Assembly (NCBI GenBank): GCA_915063485.1
Contig: CAJZDJ010000008.1
Span: 1 to 31,093, forward strand
DNA: 31,093 bases
DNA from: an uncultured Actinomyces sp.
Lineage (GTDB): Bacteria > Actinomycetota > Actinomycetes > Actinomycetales > Actinomycetaceae
Direction of reading: 5' to 3'
Under the pieces are notes generated by a model. It did not search any database. It was given only the letters and a program-made list of their open reading frames with translations, and was not told the DNA's origin. Each line of letters starts with the position of its first letter. The stretch's first letter is position 1. The translations under genes and the position numbers were made by a program. This document shows, one piece after another, positions 1 to 8,930 of the stretch.

Positions 1-1083
1 TTGCAGCTCAGGCTCACGCACCAGCACCGGGCTTAGACCTGAGGCAGGCGTAATCGTGTCACGGCTGTGGGTGTGGCCGCTACCGGTGGTTTCCAGGCGC
101 AAAGGCGCACCCGTATCCAAGCTGATCTCCTTACCTGTACCGATTAGGCCCTCACGGTTAGGAGCCGGACGGTAGAAGCTAAGCACACCTACAAAAGCCC
201 CGGCAGCGGTGTTAAAACGCGAACGCAGCGCGCTCCAGTCACGGCTGGAGGGTACCAGTGCCATCTTGGCGGCCACCAGCGGTAAACGCAGCGGGTTAAG
301 TAGCCAGGCACCTCGGCGGGTGGCCGGCAGCTGGGAGGTTAGGTGGTATTTGCGAGCCAACCAAACATGGGCGCGGGCGCTCTTAAACTCTGCCTTGTGA
401 CGGGCCTTAGTCTTGGGGTTACGTACCCGGTAAGCAATGCGCATACCTGAGAAGTTCTCAGTTTCAATGCCGTGCTCACGCAGGTACAGGGCTAGCTCAT
501 TGTCTTCTGAACCCCAGGGAGCGTTAACGTCAAAGCCACGCGAGATCAGCGTTGAGCGGCGGGCCGCAAAGGAGCAACCCATGAGGATCGGGATAGCCCG
601 GTCAGCATTAACTGGAGTGTAGGTTTCAGTTTCTGTATCCGGGTGGATAGTCTCGTAAGCCTTGCCTAGGGCCCAGAAGTTTTTGAAGGTGTCTTCTAGG
701 AAGTAGATGCCGGATCCGGAAACTACTTGCCGCTCAGCTAGAGATTCAATGCCTTGGCTGACCCAGTTGTTGGAAAGCATGTCGTCGGCGTCGCAAAACA
801 GTAGCTTTTCACTGTTTGCATAGCGGATACCCACGTTGCGGGCGTAGCAGACGTTACGCTCCTGGTCAGAGATGAAGTAACGCAGGTTGACCTGGCGGAA
901 AGCAAAGCGAGGGTAGTAGTCCTCAAGTAGCTCGCGTGTCTCGTCAGTGGAGCCGTTGTCGATTACCAGAATCTCAAAGGCGCCCTCATAGTCTTGACGC
1001 AGCAGCGAATCCAGCTGGATAGCCAAAGCTGGGGCGCTGTTTAGGGTCGGGATGATAACCGAGGCTTGCGGTTTGGGGGTCAT
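1..1083 (-). CDS. Family 2 glycosyltransferase, 3' end outside the window
   Basis: The reverse strand from an ATG at 1083 is open for 361 codons to the window edge with no stop, so the C-terminus is missing. The start has an AGG ribosome site six bases upstream. The protein begins with a GT-A/GT2 nucleotide-sugar fold: ASVIIPTLNS near residues 7-16, IDNGSTDETR at 41-50, ARNVGIRYA at 81-89 and the metal-binding DADD at 98-101. A later GSEDNELALYLREHG segment matches the GT2 acceptor/base region. It should transfer a sugar to a growing lipid-linked glycan at the cytoplasmic face of the membrane. It lies 61 bases downstream of the PAP2-like gene on the same strand. The sugar cannot be predicted. 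Family assignment is firm; specificity is unknown. Confidence 0.85.
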   Translation of the reverse strand, partial: MTPKPQASVIIPTLNSAPALAIQLDSLLRQDYEGAFEILVIDNGSTDETRELLEDYYPRFAFRQVNLRYFISDQERNVCYARNVGIRYANSEKLLFCDADDMLSNNWVSQGIESLAERQVVSGSGIYFLEDTFKNFWALGKAYETIHPDTETETYTPVNADRAIPILMGCSFAARRSTLISRGFDVNAPWGSEDNELALYLREHGIETENFSGMRIAYRVRNPKTKARHKAEFKSARAHVWLARKYHLTSQLPATRRGAWLLNPLRLPLVAAKMALVPSSRDWSALRSRFNTAAGAFVGVLSFYRPAPNREGLIGTGKEISLDTGAPLRLETTGSGHTHSRDTITPASGLSPVLVREPELQ

Positions 1084-1144
1084 GGCGTACCTGAGAATCG
1101 GGGGCTAGGGCATGAGCACCTAGGTACTAGTCACTGTCTGGGAA

Positions 1145-1948
1145 CTAATCGATAGTTTCCTGGGAGTTTCCTGTGCTCACTTGCGATAATAGTGCAATAA
1201 AAGCGCCGGTGCATAGACTAAAGGCACAAAATGCCAACCCAAATTTATTGTTTGTTTGCAAAGCTTGGTCCACATGTAGCAAAACCCAAGCAATTACAAA
1301 GGTAATCAGGGTTAGCCTCACATATGGCTGTGATAATTTCTTGTATTGCACTTGTTGTAAAGGCAGCAATAAATAAGCCCAAAATAGTGCCAAAGCTGTG
1401 GAAGCAAACACGTCAGTCCACAAGTGTGCGGAGCTGACCAGCACCGCAGTGGTGCCCAAAATAAAGGCGCTCAGTGCCCCCACAAAAGCGATTCGCTTGA
1501 AAATACGCGGCAGTTTAGTGGCGCTAAGTGCGGCCATAAGCGGCACGGTAGCCACCAAAATCATGCCAGCGTGACCTGAGGGCATGGTGTTGTAATGGGG
1601 GAAATAGCCGGTGCCATTGATGCCTCCCTGAGGCAGGTAAGGCAGACGAGTTTTAAGCACCTGGATAGTGCCTAGCAGGCCGGCCGCAAAAGCCAACAGC
1701 TGCACTGGCAACAACCAGCGCCTGGCAGCCAAAGCCACCACCACGGCCAGGGCCAAGCTGGCCCCGGCCACCGGGGCCGTGCCCAGCTTGGTAAACACCT
1801 GCACATAGGGCTGAAGGGGACCCATAAACGTATGCAGGCCCAAACCAGCCAGGTAGGCACCCTGTTGGGTAGCCTCAAAAAGGTTGCGGTAAGCCCAGGT
1901 GGCCAGGAAGGTAAGTAGTGCGAGGGAAGCGGGGAGGAAACGTTTCAA
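1145..1948 (-). CDS. PAP2-family membrane protein (polyprenyl/lipid phosphatase-like)
   Basis: This 267-residue protein has several hydrophobic segments and a PAP2 core: PSGH at residues 123-126 and an HxxxD pair at H175/D179 (SAHLWTDV). PAP2 enzymes dephosphorylate lipid phosphates such as undecaprenyl pyrophosphate outside the membrane, which would recycle the carrier used by this locus. The usual first motif (K, then RP) is degenerate: K99 is followed by TRLPYLP. The arginine normally about six residues before the last histidine is also absent, so activity is uncertain. The start appears to be TTG, with AAAGAAG upstream; no ATG is available near it. It begins 17 bases after the sugar transferase stop. 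The C-terminal third is visibly more AT-rich than its neighbours. Confidence 0.72.
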   Translation of the reverse strand: MKRFLPASLALLTFLATWAYRNLFEATQQGAYLAGLGLHTFMGPLQPYVQVFTKLGTAPVAGASLALAVVVALAARRWLLPVQLLAFAAGLLGTIQVLKTRLPYLPQGGINGTGYFPHYNTMPSGHAGMILVATVPLMAALSATKLPRIFKRIAFVGALSAFILGTTAVLVSSAHLWTDVFASTALALFWAYLLLPLQQVQYKKLSQPYVRLTLITFVIAWVLLHVDQALQTNNKFGLAFCAFSLCTGAFIALLSQVSTGNSQETID

Positions 1949-1965
1949 ATGGTTAATTACTTCTT

Positions 1966-3378
1966 TTAATAGGCCCCGCGTGAAGAAAGCACCGCCTGCA
2001 CCGTTTTGGTCAGGATCGATAGGTCTTGTAACGGAGACCAGTTATCAATGTAGTACAGGTCCAGGCGAATGGTTTCATCCCAGGACAGGTCTGAACGCCC
2101 TGAAATCTGCCATAGGCCGGTAATACCCGGGCGCACTCGTAGACGGCGCATCTCATCGGGGGTGTATTTAGCTACCTCACGCGGCAGGGGCGGGCGTGGG
2201 CCAATCAGGCTCATGTCACCCTGGATCACGTTAAACAGCTGGGGGAGCTCATCGATAGAGAAGCGACGAATAAAGCCACCCACCGGGGTGATACGCGGGT
2301 CTTTCTTGAGCTTAAACATGACCTCATTGGTCTTGTTGCCGCCCTGAAGCTGAGCCAGGCGCGCCTCGGCGTCAACCACCATAGAGCGGAACTTGATCAT
2401 CTTAAAGGTCTTACCATCGCGCCCTACGCGCTCTTGGAGGAAGAACACCGGGCCACGGTCGGTAAGGTACACCGCCAGGGCGGTAATAATCATGACCGGG
2501 CTGACCATAATCAGCGCTAGGGAAGCCATGACAATATCGAAAATCCGCTTAGAGTGCGATAGTGCGCCGGCAGAGTTGGGATCTTCTACGTAGACCAGCG
2601 GCATACCACCTACTGGGCGGGTACGGATACGGTCAGCGGCGACGTCGACCAAAGAAGGCACCACAGCCAGCTGAGTGCGGTGACCCTCAAAACGCCACAC
2701 ATAGCGGCGGAAATCAACCGAGTCAGGTACCGAGCCGGGGGCGAAAAGTACCAGCTCAGCCTGGGTGGATTCAGCCAGCTTAAGCAGGTTATCGCTGATA
2801 GAACGGTGGTCACCCTTATAGGTTTCGAGTGCCTCATCAGGGTCAAAAACCAGGTAAGGTTCCAGGCCCAGCCAAGCTGAACGCTTAAGCATCCGGGATA
2901 ACTGCTCAGCCTGCTTGGGGCGGCCCACAATAATCACACGCGAAATACCGTAGCCACGTCGGTGCAGCCAGTGCAGGATGCGGCGGCCAAACAGACGCCC
3001 CAAGGTGATTAGCGGCATCGCAATGATGAACAGCAGCAGGAAGTAAGAGCGTGAGAACTCAGTAGTGGTCATGTATAGCACCAGCGAGAAAAAGCCGATG
3101 TTAAACAGGCCAGCGTTAAGGGCGCGGCGGATACTGATGGTGCCCGAGCCGAACTCGCGTACCGCATAGCCCCCAAAGCAAGCAATTACCACCAACCAGG
3201 CGGCTGAAGCCAGCGGCTTCCAGTGCATAAGTGCCCGGGTTAGGGCCGAGACGTCATTAGAGAACAGACCCGACTGCTCGCGTAAATGCCACGCAATGGT
3301 GAACGACACCCAGATAGCGAGGAAATCAATCACGATAGCGCCTAGGCGCACTAGGTGATTGAAGGTACGTTTACTCAT
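1966..3378 (-). CDS. Initiating polyprenyl-phosphate sugar-1-phosphate transferase (WcaJ/WbaP type)
   Basis: This enzyme would start polysaccharide assembly by moving a sugar-1-phosphate from a UDP-sugar onto undecaprenyl phosphate. The N-terminal third has four or five membrane segments. A Rossmann-like middle part (VIIVGRPKQAEQL) follows, and then the PF02397 catalytic domain: KRIFDIVMASLALI, the QERVGRDGKTFKMIKFRSM block, a DELPQLFNVIQGDMSLIGPR block, and VRPGITGLWQISGRSDLSW. About 470 residues is the normal size for the polytopic subgroup. I chose ATG at 3378; an in-frame TTG at 3384 lies seven bases after an AGG and could be the true start, adding two residues. It follows the GT4 gene by about 35 bases. 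Family is certain; glucose, galactose or an amino sugar cannot be told apart. Confidence 0.93.
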   Translation of the reverse strand: MSKRTFNHLVRLGAIVIDFLAIWVSFTIAWHLREQSGLFSNDVSALTRALMHWKPLASAAWLVVIACFGGYAVREFGSGTISIRRALNAGLFNIGFFSLVLYMTTTEFSRSYFLLLFIIAMPLITLGRLFGRRILHWLHRRGYGISRVIIVGRPKQAEQLSRMLKRSAWLGLEPYLVFDPDEALETYKGDHRSISDNLLKLAESTQAELVLFAPGSVPDSVDFRRYVWRFEGHRTQLAVVPSLVDVAADRIRTRPVGGMPLVYVEDPNSAGALSHSKRIFDIVMASLALIMVSPVMIITALAVYLTDRGPVFFLQERVGRDGKTFKMIKFRSMVVDAEARLAQLQGGNKTNEVMFKLKKDPRITPVGGFIRRFSIDELPQLFNVIQGDMSLIGPRPPLPREVAKYTPDEMRRLRVRPGITGLWQISGRSDLSWDETIRLDLYYIDNWSPLQDLSILTKTVQAVLSSRGAY

Positions 3379-3413
3379 CTTCAAGACGAAACCTACTTGG
3401 GGCAGTTGGGAAC

Positions 3414-4520
3414 TTAAGACAGTGCTTCGACCTGCTGGTGCAGGGCTTGGATGAAACGGTCCAGGGAGAACTTGTCGCCGTGGGCGCGGATTGCGGGGTG
3501 ATCCCAGGTGATTTGCTCGTTCTTTTCCACGATGGCTGCAATATCAGCGCTGGTGGGCTTAGAAAAGAATAGACCAGTTTGGCCTTCTACAACAGTGTCG
3601 AGGTAGCCACCTGCGCGCAGGGCCAGTACCGGTTTACCAAAGCTGTAAGCCTCCAGTGGGGTGAGCCCAAAATCTTCAAAGGAAGGTGCAATCAGGGCCT
3701 GGCAGTTGGCGTATAGCCAGCGCATTTGGCCGTCACTTAAGCCCTGGAACATGCGCACATTATCTGGGCACATAGCCGCCAGACGTTCAGCCTCAGGGCC
3801 CTTACCCACAATTGCTAGCTTGCGCTGGGGCATGTCAGCAAAAGCCGCTATGGCGCGATCAACATTCTTGTAGGGCATCAGACGCGAGACCACCAGATAG
3901 AACTGGCCAGCCCAGCTGGAAATCTCGTCCACAGCTTCCTGGCTGGCACTGGCGTCAATCCCGCCGGGCGGGAACAGTAGGTCAGCCTCAATGCCGTAGA
4001 CGCGCTCAATGCGCTCTTTAACAATAGAGGAGTTAGCCAGGTAGCGGGTGGCGCTGTGAGCGGCGCGCTTATCCCAACGCAGCAGCGGCGCATACACCGC
4101 GTTTAGCCCCAGTACCTTGGGTGAAAAGCGTGAGGACTGGCCCAGGTACTGCTCGCGCAGGTACAGGAAACGGGCCGGGGAGTGGCAGTAAACCAGCTTG
4201 GCGCCAGTGGTTTTAACCCCGTGGGCAAAACCGGTGGAAGACACCAGGGTTACACCGGCATTGATCTTAATTTTCGACGTCGCCGGGGCCAGTAGTGGCA
4301 GGGCGATGCGGTGATCGTGACGGAAGGCCCCTACCCGGTTTAGGCCGGTGACGCGAATATCGGCGTCCTTGAACTCAGGGAAGGTGCCTTCTGGGTCATA
4401 CAGGGTGGTGAAAATCGGGGCCTGGGGAAAAGCCTGGTGCATGGCTAAGGCCACTCGTTCCGCACCGCCACGCTGAGTTAGGTAATCGTGGGCGATGGCA
4501 ACGCTAAAGTGCTCACTCAT
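3414..4520 (-). CDS. GT4 glycosyltransferase (WbaZ-like)
   Basis: This GT-B enzyme has about 368 residues. The N-terminal half has AHDYLTQRGGAERVALAMH, typical of retaining GT4 enzymes, and a CHSPARFLYLREQYL segment like that of WbaZ-type mannosyltransferases. The C-terminal half carries LVVSRLMPYKNVDRAI, GKGPEAERL and the ExxxxxxxE nucleotide-sugar motif FEDFGLTPLEAYSFGKPVLA. It probably adds a hexose from a nucleotide sugar to the lipid-linked chain. ATG at 4520 has GAGAG about eight bases upstream and is preferred to the TTG directly before it. It is separated from the upstream GT2 by about 75 AT-richer bases, so it may be transcribed with that operon but is not coupled to it. Donor sugar is unproven. 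Confidence 0.88.
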   Translation of the reverse strand: MSEHFSVAIAHDYLTQRGGAERVALAMHQAFPQAPIFTTLYDPEGTFPEFKDADIRVTGLNRVGAFRHDHRIALPLLAPATSKIKINAGVTLVSSTGFAHGVKTTGAKLVYCHSPARFLYLREQYLGQSSRFSPKVLGLNAVYAPLLRWDKRAAHSATRYLANSSIVKERIERVYGIEADLLFPPGGIDASASQEAVDEISSWAGQFYLVVSRLMPYKNVDRAIAAFADMPQRKLAIVGKGPEAERLAAMCPDNVRMFQGLSDGQMRWLYANCQALIAPSFEDFGLTPLEAYSFGKPVLALRAGGYLDTVVEGQTGLFFSKPTSADIAAIVEKNEQITWDHPAIRAHGDKFSLDRFIQALHQQVEALS

Positions 4521-4595
4521 CAAAGTCTCTCTTCTGCCTATGGCAAGAATGTAAGGGAAATGGGGCGAGAAAGTAGTTTTATGAAATTTTGTACC

Positions 4596-5528
4596 TTAGA
4601 AGCGGGCGCTGACCTGCTCACTGTGGCAGTAGCCGCTAAGGGAGGCGGCTTCGACGTTCAACGCTACTAATTTAGTAGCAAATGGTCCGGGCAATACGCC
4701 AATAGCGCTATCTGTGAAATTGGCTAGCTGCTCGGTGCTCTCCTCGTTAGTGCGGCTAGCTACCGCCCCAACTAGTTTGCCCCACCAGCCGCCGCCGCTT
4801 GTTACCGGGGCGATAGCGCCGGGGTGTAGCTGGTCGAAAGTGCGTCGTGCTGCGCCTGAATGGTAGGCGCGCATGGCTCGCTTGACGGTGTCTGTGGCCG
4901 CGCCGTGGTGCAGGGTTTCCAGCTCAGGAGCCAAAATTACCGGGATGCCGGCCTCATGTAGGCGGTAGCCGTAGTCCACATCTTCCCAGCCGTAGTGCTG
5001 GTAGGCGGTGTCATAGGGGCCGATTTTTTCCCAGGTTTCGCGGGTAATAGAGCAGTTTGCTGCCCAGTGACGCCAGGGCGGGATAGCACCCCGGTAGGAG
5101 GCGGCCAGGGCTGCGCGGGTGCGGGTAGCGCCGTATACGCGGGTGTACTTTGAGGGCGGCAGGATGTCTATGGTTAGCCCGACGACGCCGCAGGGCTGGC
5201 CTTGGTGGCGCGCCCAGTGCCCAGCGACAAAGTCTGTACCGGGCTCAAGATCGTCGTCGCAGCGCACCAAAACCTGGCCTTTAGCGGCGCTAAAACCAGC
5301 ATTTAGAGCGGCTACGCGGCCTTGATTTTGCTCCAGCACCACGGCCCGTACGGGCGCCTTGCTGGCGAAGGAGTCGATGATCTCTAGGCTGTTATCAAGC
5401 AGCCCGTCGATTACCACTACCGCCTCAAAGTCGGTGTCGCTTTGCTGGCTTAAGGCGTTAAGCAGCGTAGGTAGCTTGGTGGCTCCCCGATAGGAGGGGA
5501 TGATGATGGAAGTGCGCGGTTGGTTCAT
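4596..5528 (-). CDS. Family 2 glycosyltransferase
   Basis: This is a 310-residue GT-A protein. It shows TSIIIPSYRGATKLPTLLNA at the N-terminus, NQGRVAALNAGFSAAKG near residues 68-84, the metal-site DDD at 91-93 and a GWEDVDYGYRLHEAG acceptor/base segment at about 180-194. It has no convincing membrane segment, so it should act in the cytoplasm on a lipid-linked acceptor. Its ATG overlaps the stop of the membrane ligase-like gene by four bases (ATGA), indicating translational coupling. It is the last gene of the coupled run that starts at neuA. Sugar specificity is unknown; rhamnosyl- or galactosyltransferase are the common possibilities for this type. Confidence 0.87.
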   Translation of the reverse strand: MNQPRTSIIIPSYRGATKLPTLLNALSQQSDTDFEAVVVIDGLLDNSLEIIDSFASKAPVRAVVLEQNQGRVAALNAGFSAAKGQVLVRCDDDLEPGTDFVAGHWARHQGQPCGVVGLTIDILPPSKYTRVYGATRTRAALAASYRGAIPPWRHWAANCSITRETWEKIGPYDTAYQHYGWEDVDYGYRLHEAGIPVILAPELETLHHGAATDTVKRAMRAYHSGAARRTFDQLHPGAIAPVTSGGGWWGKLVGAVASRTNEESTEQLANFTDSAIGVLPGPFATKLVALNVEAASLSGYCHSEQVSARF

Positions 5529-6811
5529 GCCTTGCTGGCCTCTTCTTCCAACTTGTCGTATTTGGCCATGACATTTTCGTGCCCAGCCAGGTAGTTAACC
5601 AGCTTGTTTTGGCTGGCGCGCAGATCCTCTTCAACCGGAGCTTCAAGTTTGGTTAGCTGCTCTTCGTCAGCGCCGGGGGCGTGGGCCCACCAGGTGCAGG
5701 CAGCCAGGGCCAAACAAGCGGGGTAAGACAGGAACACGTTGCCCAGGTTGGCCGCACACACCAAAATTGCGATCGGGGCGGCTTCAAGGTAACGGTTAGG
5801 TAGGGTGGATAGCGGGTGGCTGACCTTGACGATGGTGAGTACTACTAGCGTCAGCATCAGGTAGAACATGATCCAGCCGCCTTCAGCGCGTAGCAGTAGG
5901 TAACTGGAGTGGAAGAAGAACTCGTTTACACCCAACTTGACGGTAAGGGTGCCGGGGCCGTGACCAACGAAGGGGTTTTCGGCCACCAGCTTTTCTTCCA
6001 GCGGTACGATCAGTGAACGCAGGTGGTCAGAACCAGCACGGTCAGAGAATGAACCCTCGTTCTTGACGTCGTTGGCGTAACCAATCACCGCTTTGTATAC
6101 GCCAAACAGTAGCGTGGCTTTAAGCCAAACATTAAAGTTTTTAGGGATGAACACCCAAGCCAAAGCCAGGCCCAGACCCAGCCAGGTGGTACGTGAGAAG
6201 GTTAGGAAAATACCCAGCATGGAGATAGCCAGCACAATGAAGTACTTGCGGTTACGCTGGGCAATACCGGCGTAAACCAATCCCAGTGCCAGTAGGTGCA
6301 AACCGGCGGTGTTGGGGTCACCAAACATACCGATCATACGGCCGGGGTAGGTTGATTGAGGCAGGGTGATAATGCCGTAAGCGGTGGCGATAACCTGCGA
6401 AACTCCAATAGAACCCACCAGGGCCCGCATGTTTAGACGCCCCGAGGTGGAGGCGGCAATTACCAGCGCCCAAGCCACGATGTGGCCCATGCGGGTAAAA
6501 GGTAACTGGTCGTTGTAAACACCTGCGATTGCCATCCAAGCGGGGATGGCAAACAGTAACATGCGGTAGCCGAAAGCCGGTTGCCAGCCCACCTTGGGTT
6601 TACGCCCAAAGGCCATGATGGACAACAGTATGGCGCTGATGTCAGCTACCGGTACGCCAGGGGCGAAGCCCTCCAGACGCAAACACAGCGGGATGAACAG
6701 GATCATTTCCAGCAAGGACGGGGATTTACGCAGCAGCGCCTGCAGCGAAGAATCATCCTTGCGGAAAAACACATCCCAGTCGATAGCGCCGGGCTTAACC
6801 GCGCGGCTCAT
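5525..6811 (-). CDS. O-antigen ligase/polymerase-like membrane protein
   Basis: This 428-residue protein has roughly ten hydrophobic segments. The first stretch (EMILFIPLCLRLEGFAPG) and the middle part (GMFGDPNTAGLHLLALGLVYAG, then TFSRTTWLGLGLALAWVF) match the Wzy_C/O-antigen ligase superfamily PF04932. A soluble loop with VGHGPGTLTVKLGVNEFFFHSSYLLLRAEGG holds the conserved glycine/histidine region of that family. It probably polymerises repeat units, or ligates the finished polysaccharide to its acceptor, outside the membrane. The C-terminus after about residue 380 is a charged, probably helical cytoplasmic tail. It overlaps its neighbours on both sides by four bases. Ligase and polymerase cannot be separated by sequence alone. 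Confidence 0.82.
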   Translation of the reverse strand: MSRAVKPGAIDWDVFFRKDDSSLQALLRKSPSLLEMILFIPLCLRLEGFAPGVPVADISAILLSIMAFGRKPKVGWQPAFGYRMLLFAIPAWMAIAGVYNDQLPFTRMGHIVAWALVIAASTSGRLNMRALVGSIGVSQVIATAYGIITLPQSTYPGRMIGMFGDPNTAGLHLLALGLVYAGIAQRNRKYFIVLAISMLGIFLTFSRTTWLGLGLALAWVFIPKNFNVWLKATLLFGVYKAVIGYANDVKNEGSFSDRAGSDHLRSLIVPLEEKLVAENPFVGHGPGTLTVKLGVNEFFFHSSYLLLRAEGGWIMFYLMLTLVVLTIVKVSHPLSTLPNRYLEAAPIAILVCAANLGNVFLSYPACLALAACTWWAHAPGADEEQLTKLEAPVEEDLRASQNKLVNYLAGHENVMAKYDKLEEEASKA

Positions 6812-7848
6812 TTAACCTCCTGGGGTAGCACGTCGGTAAGGAAAGCGGCGATGCGCTTAGTGGCCGCCTCAGGGGAGAATTTGCGCTGCCAGCGCTGCCA
6901 TTCTTTCTCAGCCTGCTTGACCCGTTTGGTGGGGGTGGTGTCCACTAGGGCGGCGACGGCGTCGGCTAGCTCCTGGGCCTTACCGGGGGCCACCTGGTAG
7001 GGGTAGTCCCGGCCAGCAACCTCAGGTAGAGCGCCGGCGATAGAAGTCACGAAGGGCACCTTGGCGCTCATAGCTTCAGCGACCATAAGCCCAAAGGACT
7101 CGGGGCAAATAGAGGGGAAAACCGCCACATCAACCAGGTTGAAGAAGTCTTCACGCTTAGTCCAGCCTAGCTGCTTGGTGAAGCTGGCGATAGGGGCCAG
7201 GGCGGCACTTACCCGCTCGCGCTCGGCGGCGTCGACAAAATGCGGCTCACCGGCAACCACCAGCTCAAAAGCATTCCCGCGAGTGGCGTTTAGCTGTGCC
7301 ATAGCCTCAGCTAAAACCTCAATGCCCTTATCGGGGCTGGGGCGGCCCAAGAAACCCACCGTGATAGGGGCCTTAAGGTCACCTTTAGGCTCGGTTTTAA
7401 CCTCCTCGCACCAGTTGTAAACAATCTGGGAGGTGGGGAAGTGCTTAGCCATGGAGGCGCTGGGCACTGCTAAAGCTAAGGCGCCGTGCGCGGCCATCCT
7501 GCCAGAAACCACATGCTTAAAGCTGGGGGCCTGGTGTAGGTGCACAATGCGCTGGGGGTGACCCATGGTGGCCAGGGCGGGTACATGCCCGTGGCACCAC
7601 AGCACCCCTTGACGCTGGCTGGCATCCCAGGCGCGCAGGTTACGCATATAGGCTTTGCGACCCTGGCCCTTGATAGCCACAGTGGCAAAACCGGCTTTAG
7701 CGGCAGCCGCCCCTACGCCGTCGGTAAGGGCAGGGGCCACCACGGTGACATCATGGCCAAGCTGACGCAGCACCTTAGCGGTGCGTAGCAGCATGACCTC
7801 GCCGCCACCAATTTCGCCGTTATTAGCCGCTAGGGTAAAGCGAGTCAC
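6808..7848 (-). CDS. GT4 glycosyltransferase
   Basis: This GT-B protein has about 346 residues. The start is taken as GTG at 7848, since it overlaps the preceding stop by four bases (GTGA) and has AGGGG eight bases upstream. A longer frame from GTG at 7887 would add 13 residues that do not belong to the fold. The protein begins TRFTLAANNGEIGGGEVMLL, the glycine-rich loop of GT4 enzymes, and later has VGFLGRPSPDKGIEVLAEAM and the ExxxxxxxE motif in CPESFGLMVAEAMSAKVPFV. It should add one sugar during repeat-unit assembly in the cytoplasm. Donor and acceptor are unknown. It sits inside the coupled neuA-to-GT2 run. Confidence 0.87.
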   Translation of the reverse strand: MTRFTLAANNGEIGGGEVMLLRTAKVLRQLGHDVTVVAPALTDGVGAAAAKAGFATVAIKGQGRKAYMRNLRAWDASQRQGVLWCHGHVPALATMGHPQRIVHLHQAPSFKHVVSGRMAAHGALALAVPSASMAKHFPTSQIVYNWCEEVKTEPKGDLKAPITVGFLGRPSPDKGIEVLAEAMAQLNATRGNAFELVVAGEPHFVDAAERERVSAALAPIASFTKQLGWTKREDFFNLVDVAVFPSICPESFGLMVAEAMSAKVPFVTSIAGALPEVAGRDYPYQVAPGKAQELADAVAALVDTTPTKRVKQAEKEWQRWQRKFSPEAATKRIAAFLTDVLPQEVK

Positions 7849-8930
7849 TTGAAACACCCCTGATAGACCTTGACGATGGAGTGACACATGTCGGACACGC
7901 TAGGCCAGTAGGGGTTAAGCTGCGGGCGTTGGGCCAGCTCTAGGCCCTGGCTGGCTAGCGCCTGGGCGATAGCAGCGACGTCATAAGCATCCACTAGACA
8001 CTGGCTAGGCAGAATCTCGGGGTTACCGCCAACCGGCGTGGCCACCACACCCATGCCGCTAACCACCGCATCTAGCAGCGAGTAAGAGCAGTTCTCCCAC
8101 ACCGACAGCTGGGCAAGTACATCGTGGCTAGAGAGCGCCTGGGAGGCGTCAACAAAGCCGGGGAAGTCAACGCAGTCAGTTAGCCCCAGCGACTCAACCG
8201 CGCCGCGCAGGGCTGCCTCCTCCTCGCCGGTGCCGGCAATAGTCAGCGTGGCCTGGGGGTAATCGCGCTTAAGCAGCGAGAACCCCTTAAGCAGCTCCAA
8301 AATGCGCTTTTCTGGCGCCAGGCGGGCCAGGGACAAAATCCGCAGGCCCTCCTTGCGCTGGCTGGGCGCGGTGGGGGCGTCGACGCCGTTGTGCAGCACG
8401 TCGATCACCCGGCGCGGGTGCCACTTGGCTTCCATGGCGTCAGCGGTGGCCACCGAGCAGGCCATAAGCGCATCGAAACGCTCACAACGCACCTGGTGGG
8501 CGCGGCTCATCAAAGCCGATTTGAAGCTACTGCCGTGGTAGACACTGTCATCGTAAGCGATGCCATGCTCAGTTGACACCAGCTTGGTGGGGCAGGTTAA
8601 CGGCACCGCCAAGGCGCCCACAATGTCTGCATAGGCTAGGTGCGTGTGCACAATGGCCGGGCGTAGCTTGGCTACCGCGTGGCGCAGTACCCGCACTGAA
8701 GCGGCCAACCCATAATTGGGCCCGAAGCTTTCAGCCAGCACTGGCACACCTAGCTGGGTTAATTCCTCAGCTAGCGCTCCTGGTGGGCACAGCACCACCA
8801 TGCGGGTACGGGGCAGGCCGGTGCGGGCGACGTCGAGAACATGACGTGCCACCCCACCGATCTCAGCAACCGGAACTACCCATAGCGCGATTGGTGCGTT
8901 ACCCGCTACGCCTTTATAAGCCACTGTCAC
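7845..8930 (-). CDS. GT4 glycosyltransferase
   Basis: This is a 361-residue GT-B protein. The N-terminal part has VAEIGGVARHVLDVAR, the donor-side glycine-rich loop, and VHTHLAYADIVGALA; the C-terminal part has LSLARLAPEKRILELLKGF and TIAGTGEEEAALRGAVESL. The usual ExxxxxxxE motif appears as ENCSYSLLD, with aspartate in the second place, a conservative but real change. The GTG start overlaps the NeuB-fusion stop (GTGA) and follows GGAG by eight bases. It should extend the lipid-linked glycan. Its position directly after the NeuB fusion gives no firm clue to its donor; it could be the enzyme that receives the nonulosonate, but most GT4 enzymes use nucleotide-diphosphate sugars. Confidence 0.86.
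   Translation of the reverse strand: MTVAYKGVAGNAPIALWVVPVAEIGGVARHVLDVARTGLPRTRMVVLCPPGALAEELTQLGVPVLAESFGPNYGLAASVRVLRHAVAKLRPAIVHTHLAYADIVGALAVPLTCPTKLVSTEHGIAYDDSVYHGSSFKSALMSRAHQVRCERFDALMACSVATADAMEAKWHPRRVIDVLHNGVDAPTAPSQRKEGLRILSLARLAPEKRILELLKGFSLLKRDYPQATLTIAGTGEEEAALRGAVESLGLTDCVDFPGFVDASQALSSHDVLAQLSVWENCSYSLLDAVVSGMGVVATPVGGNPEILPSQCLVDAYDVAAIAQALASQGLELAQRPQLNPYWPSVSDMCHSIVKVYQGCFK

Noticed and set aside
4488..4670. 60-codon plus-strand frame over the gap between GT4 and GT2
   Set aside because: It is mostly antisense to flanking genes, has no recognisable product and no ribosome site.
6581..7000. 139-codon plus-strand frame across two minus-strand genes
   Set aside because: It runs antisense over the 5' end of the ligase-like gene and the 3' end of a GT4 gene; no ribosome site or motif.
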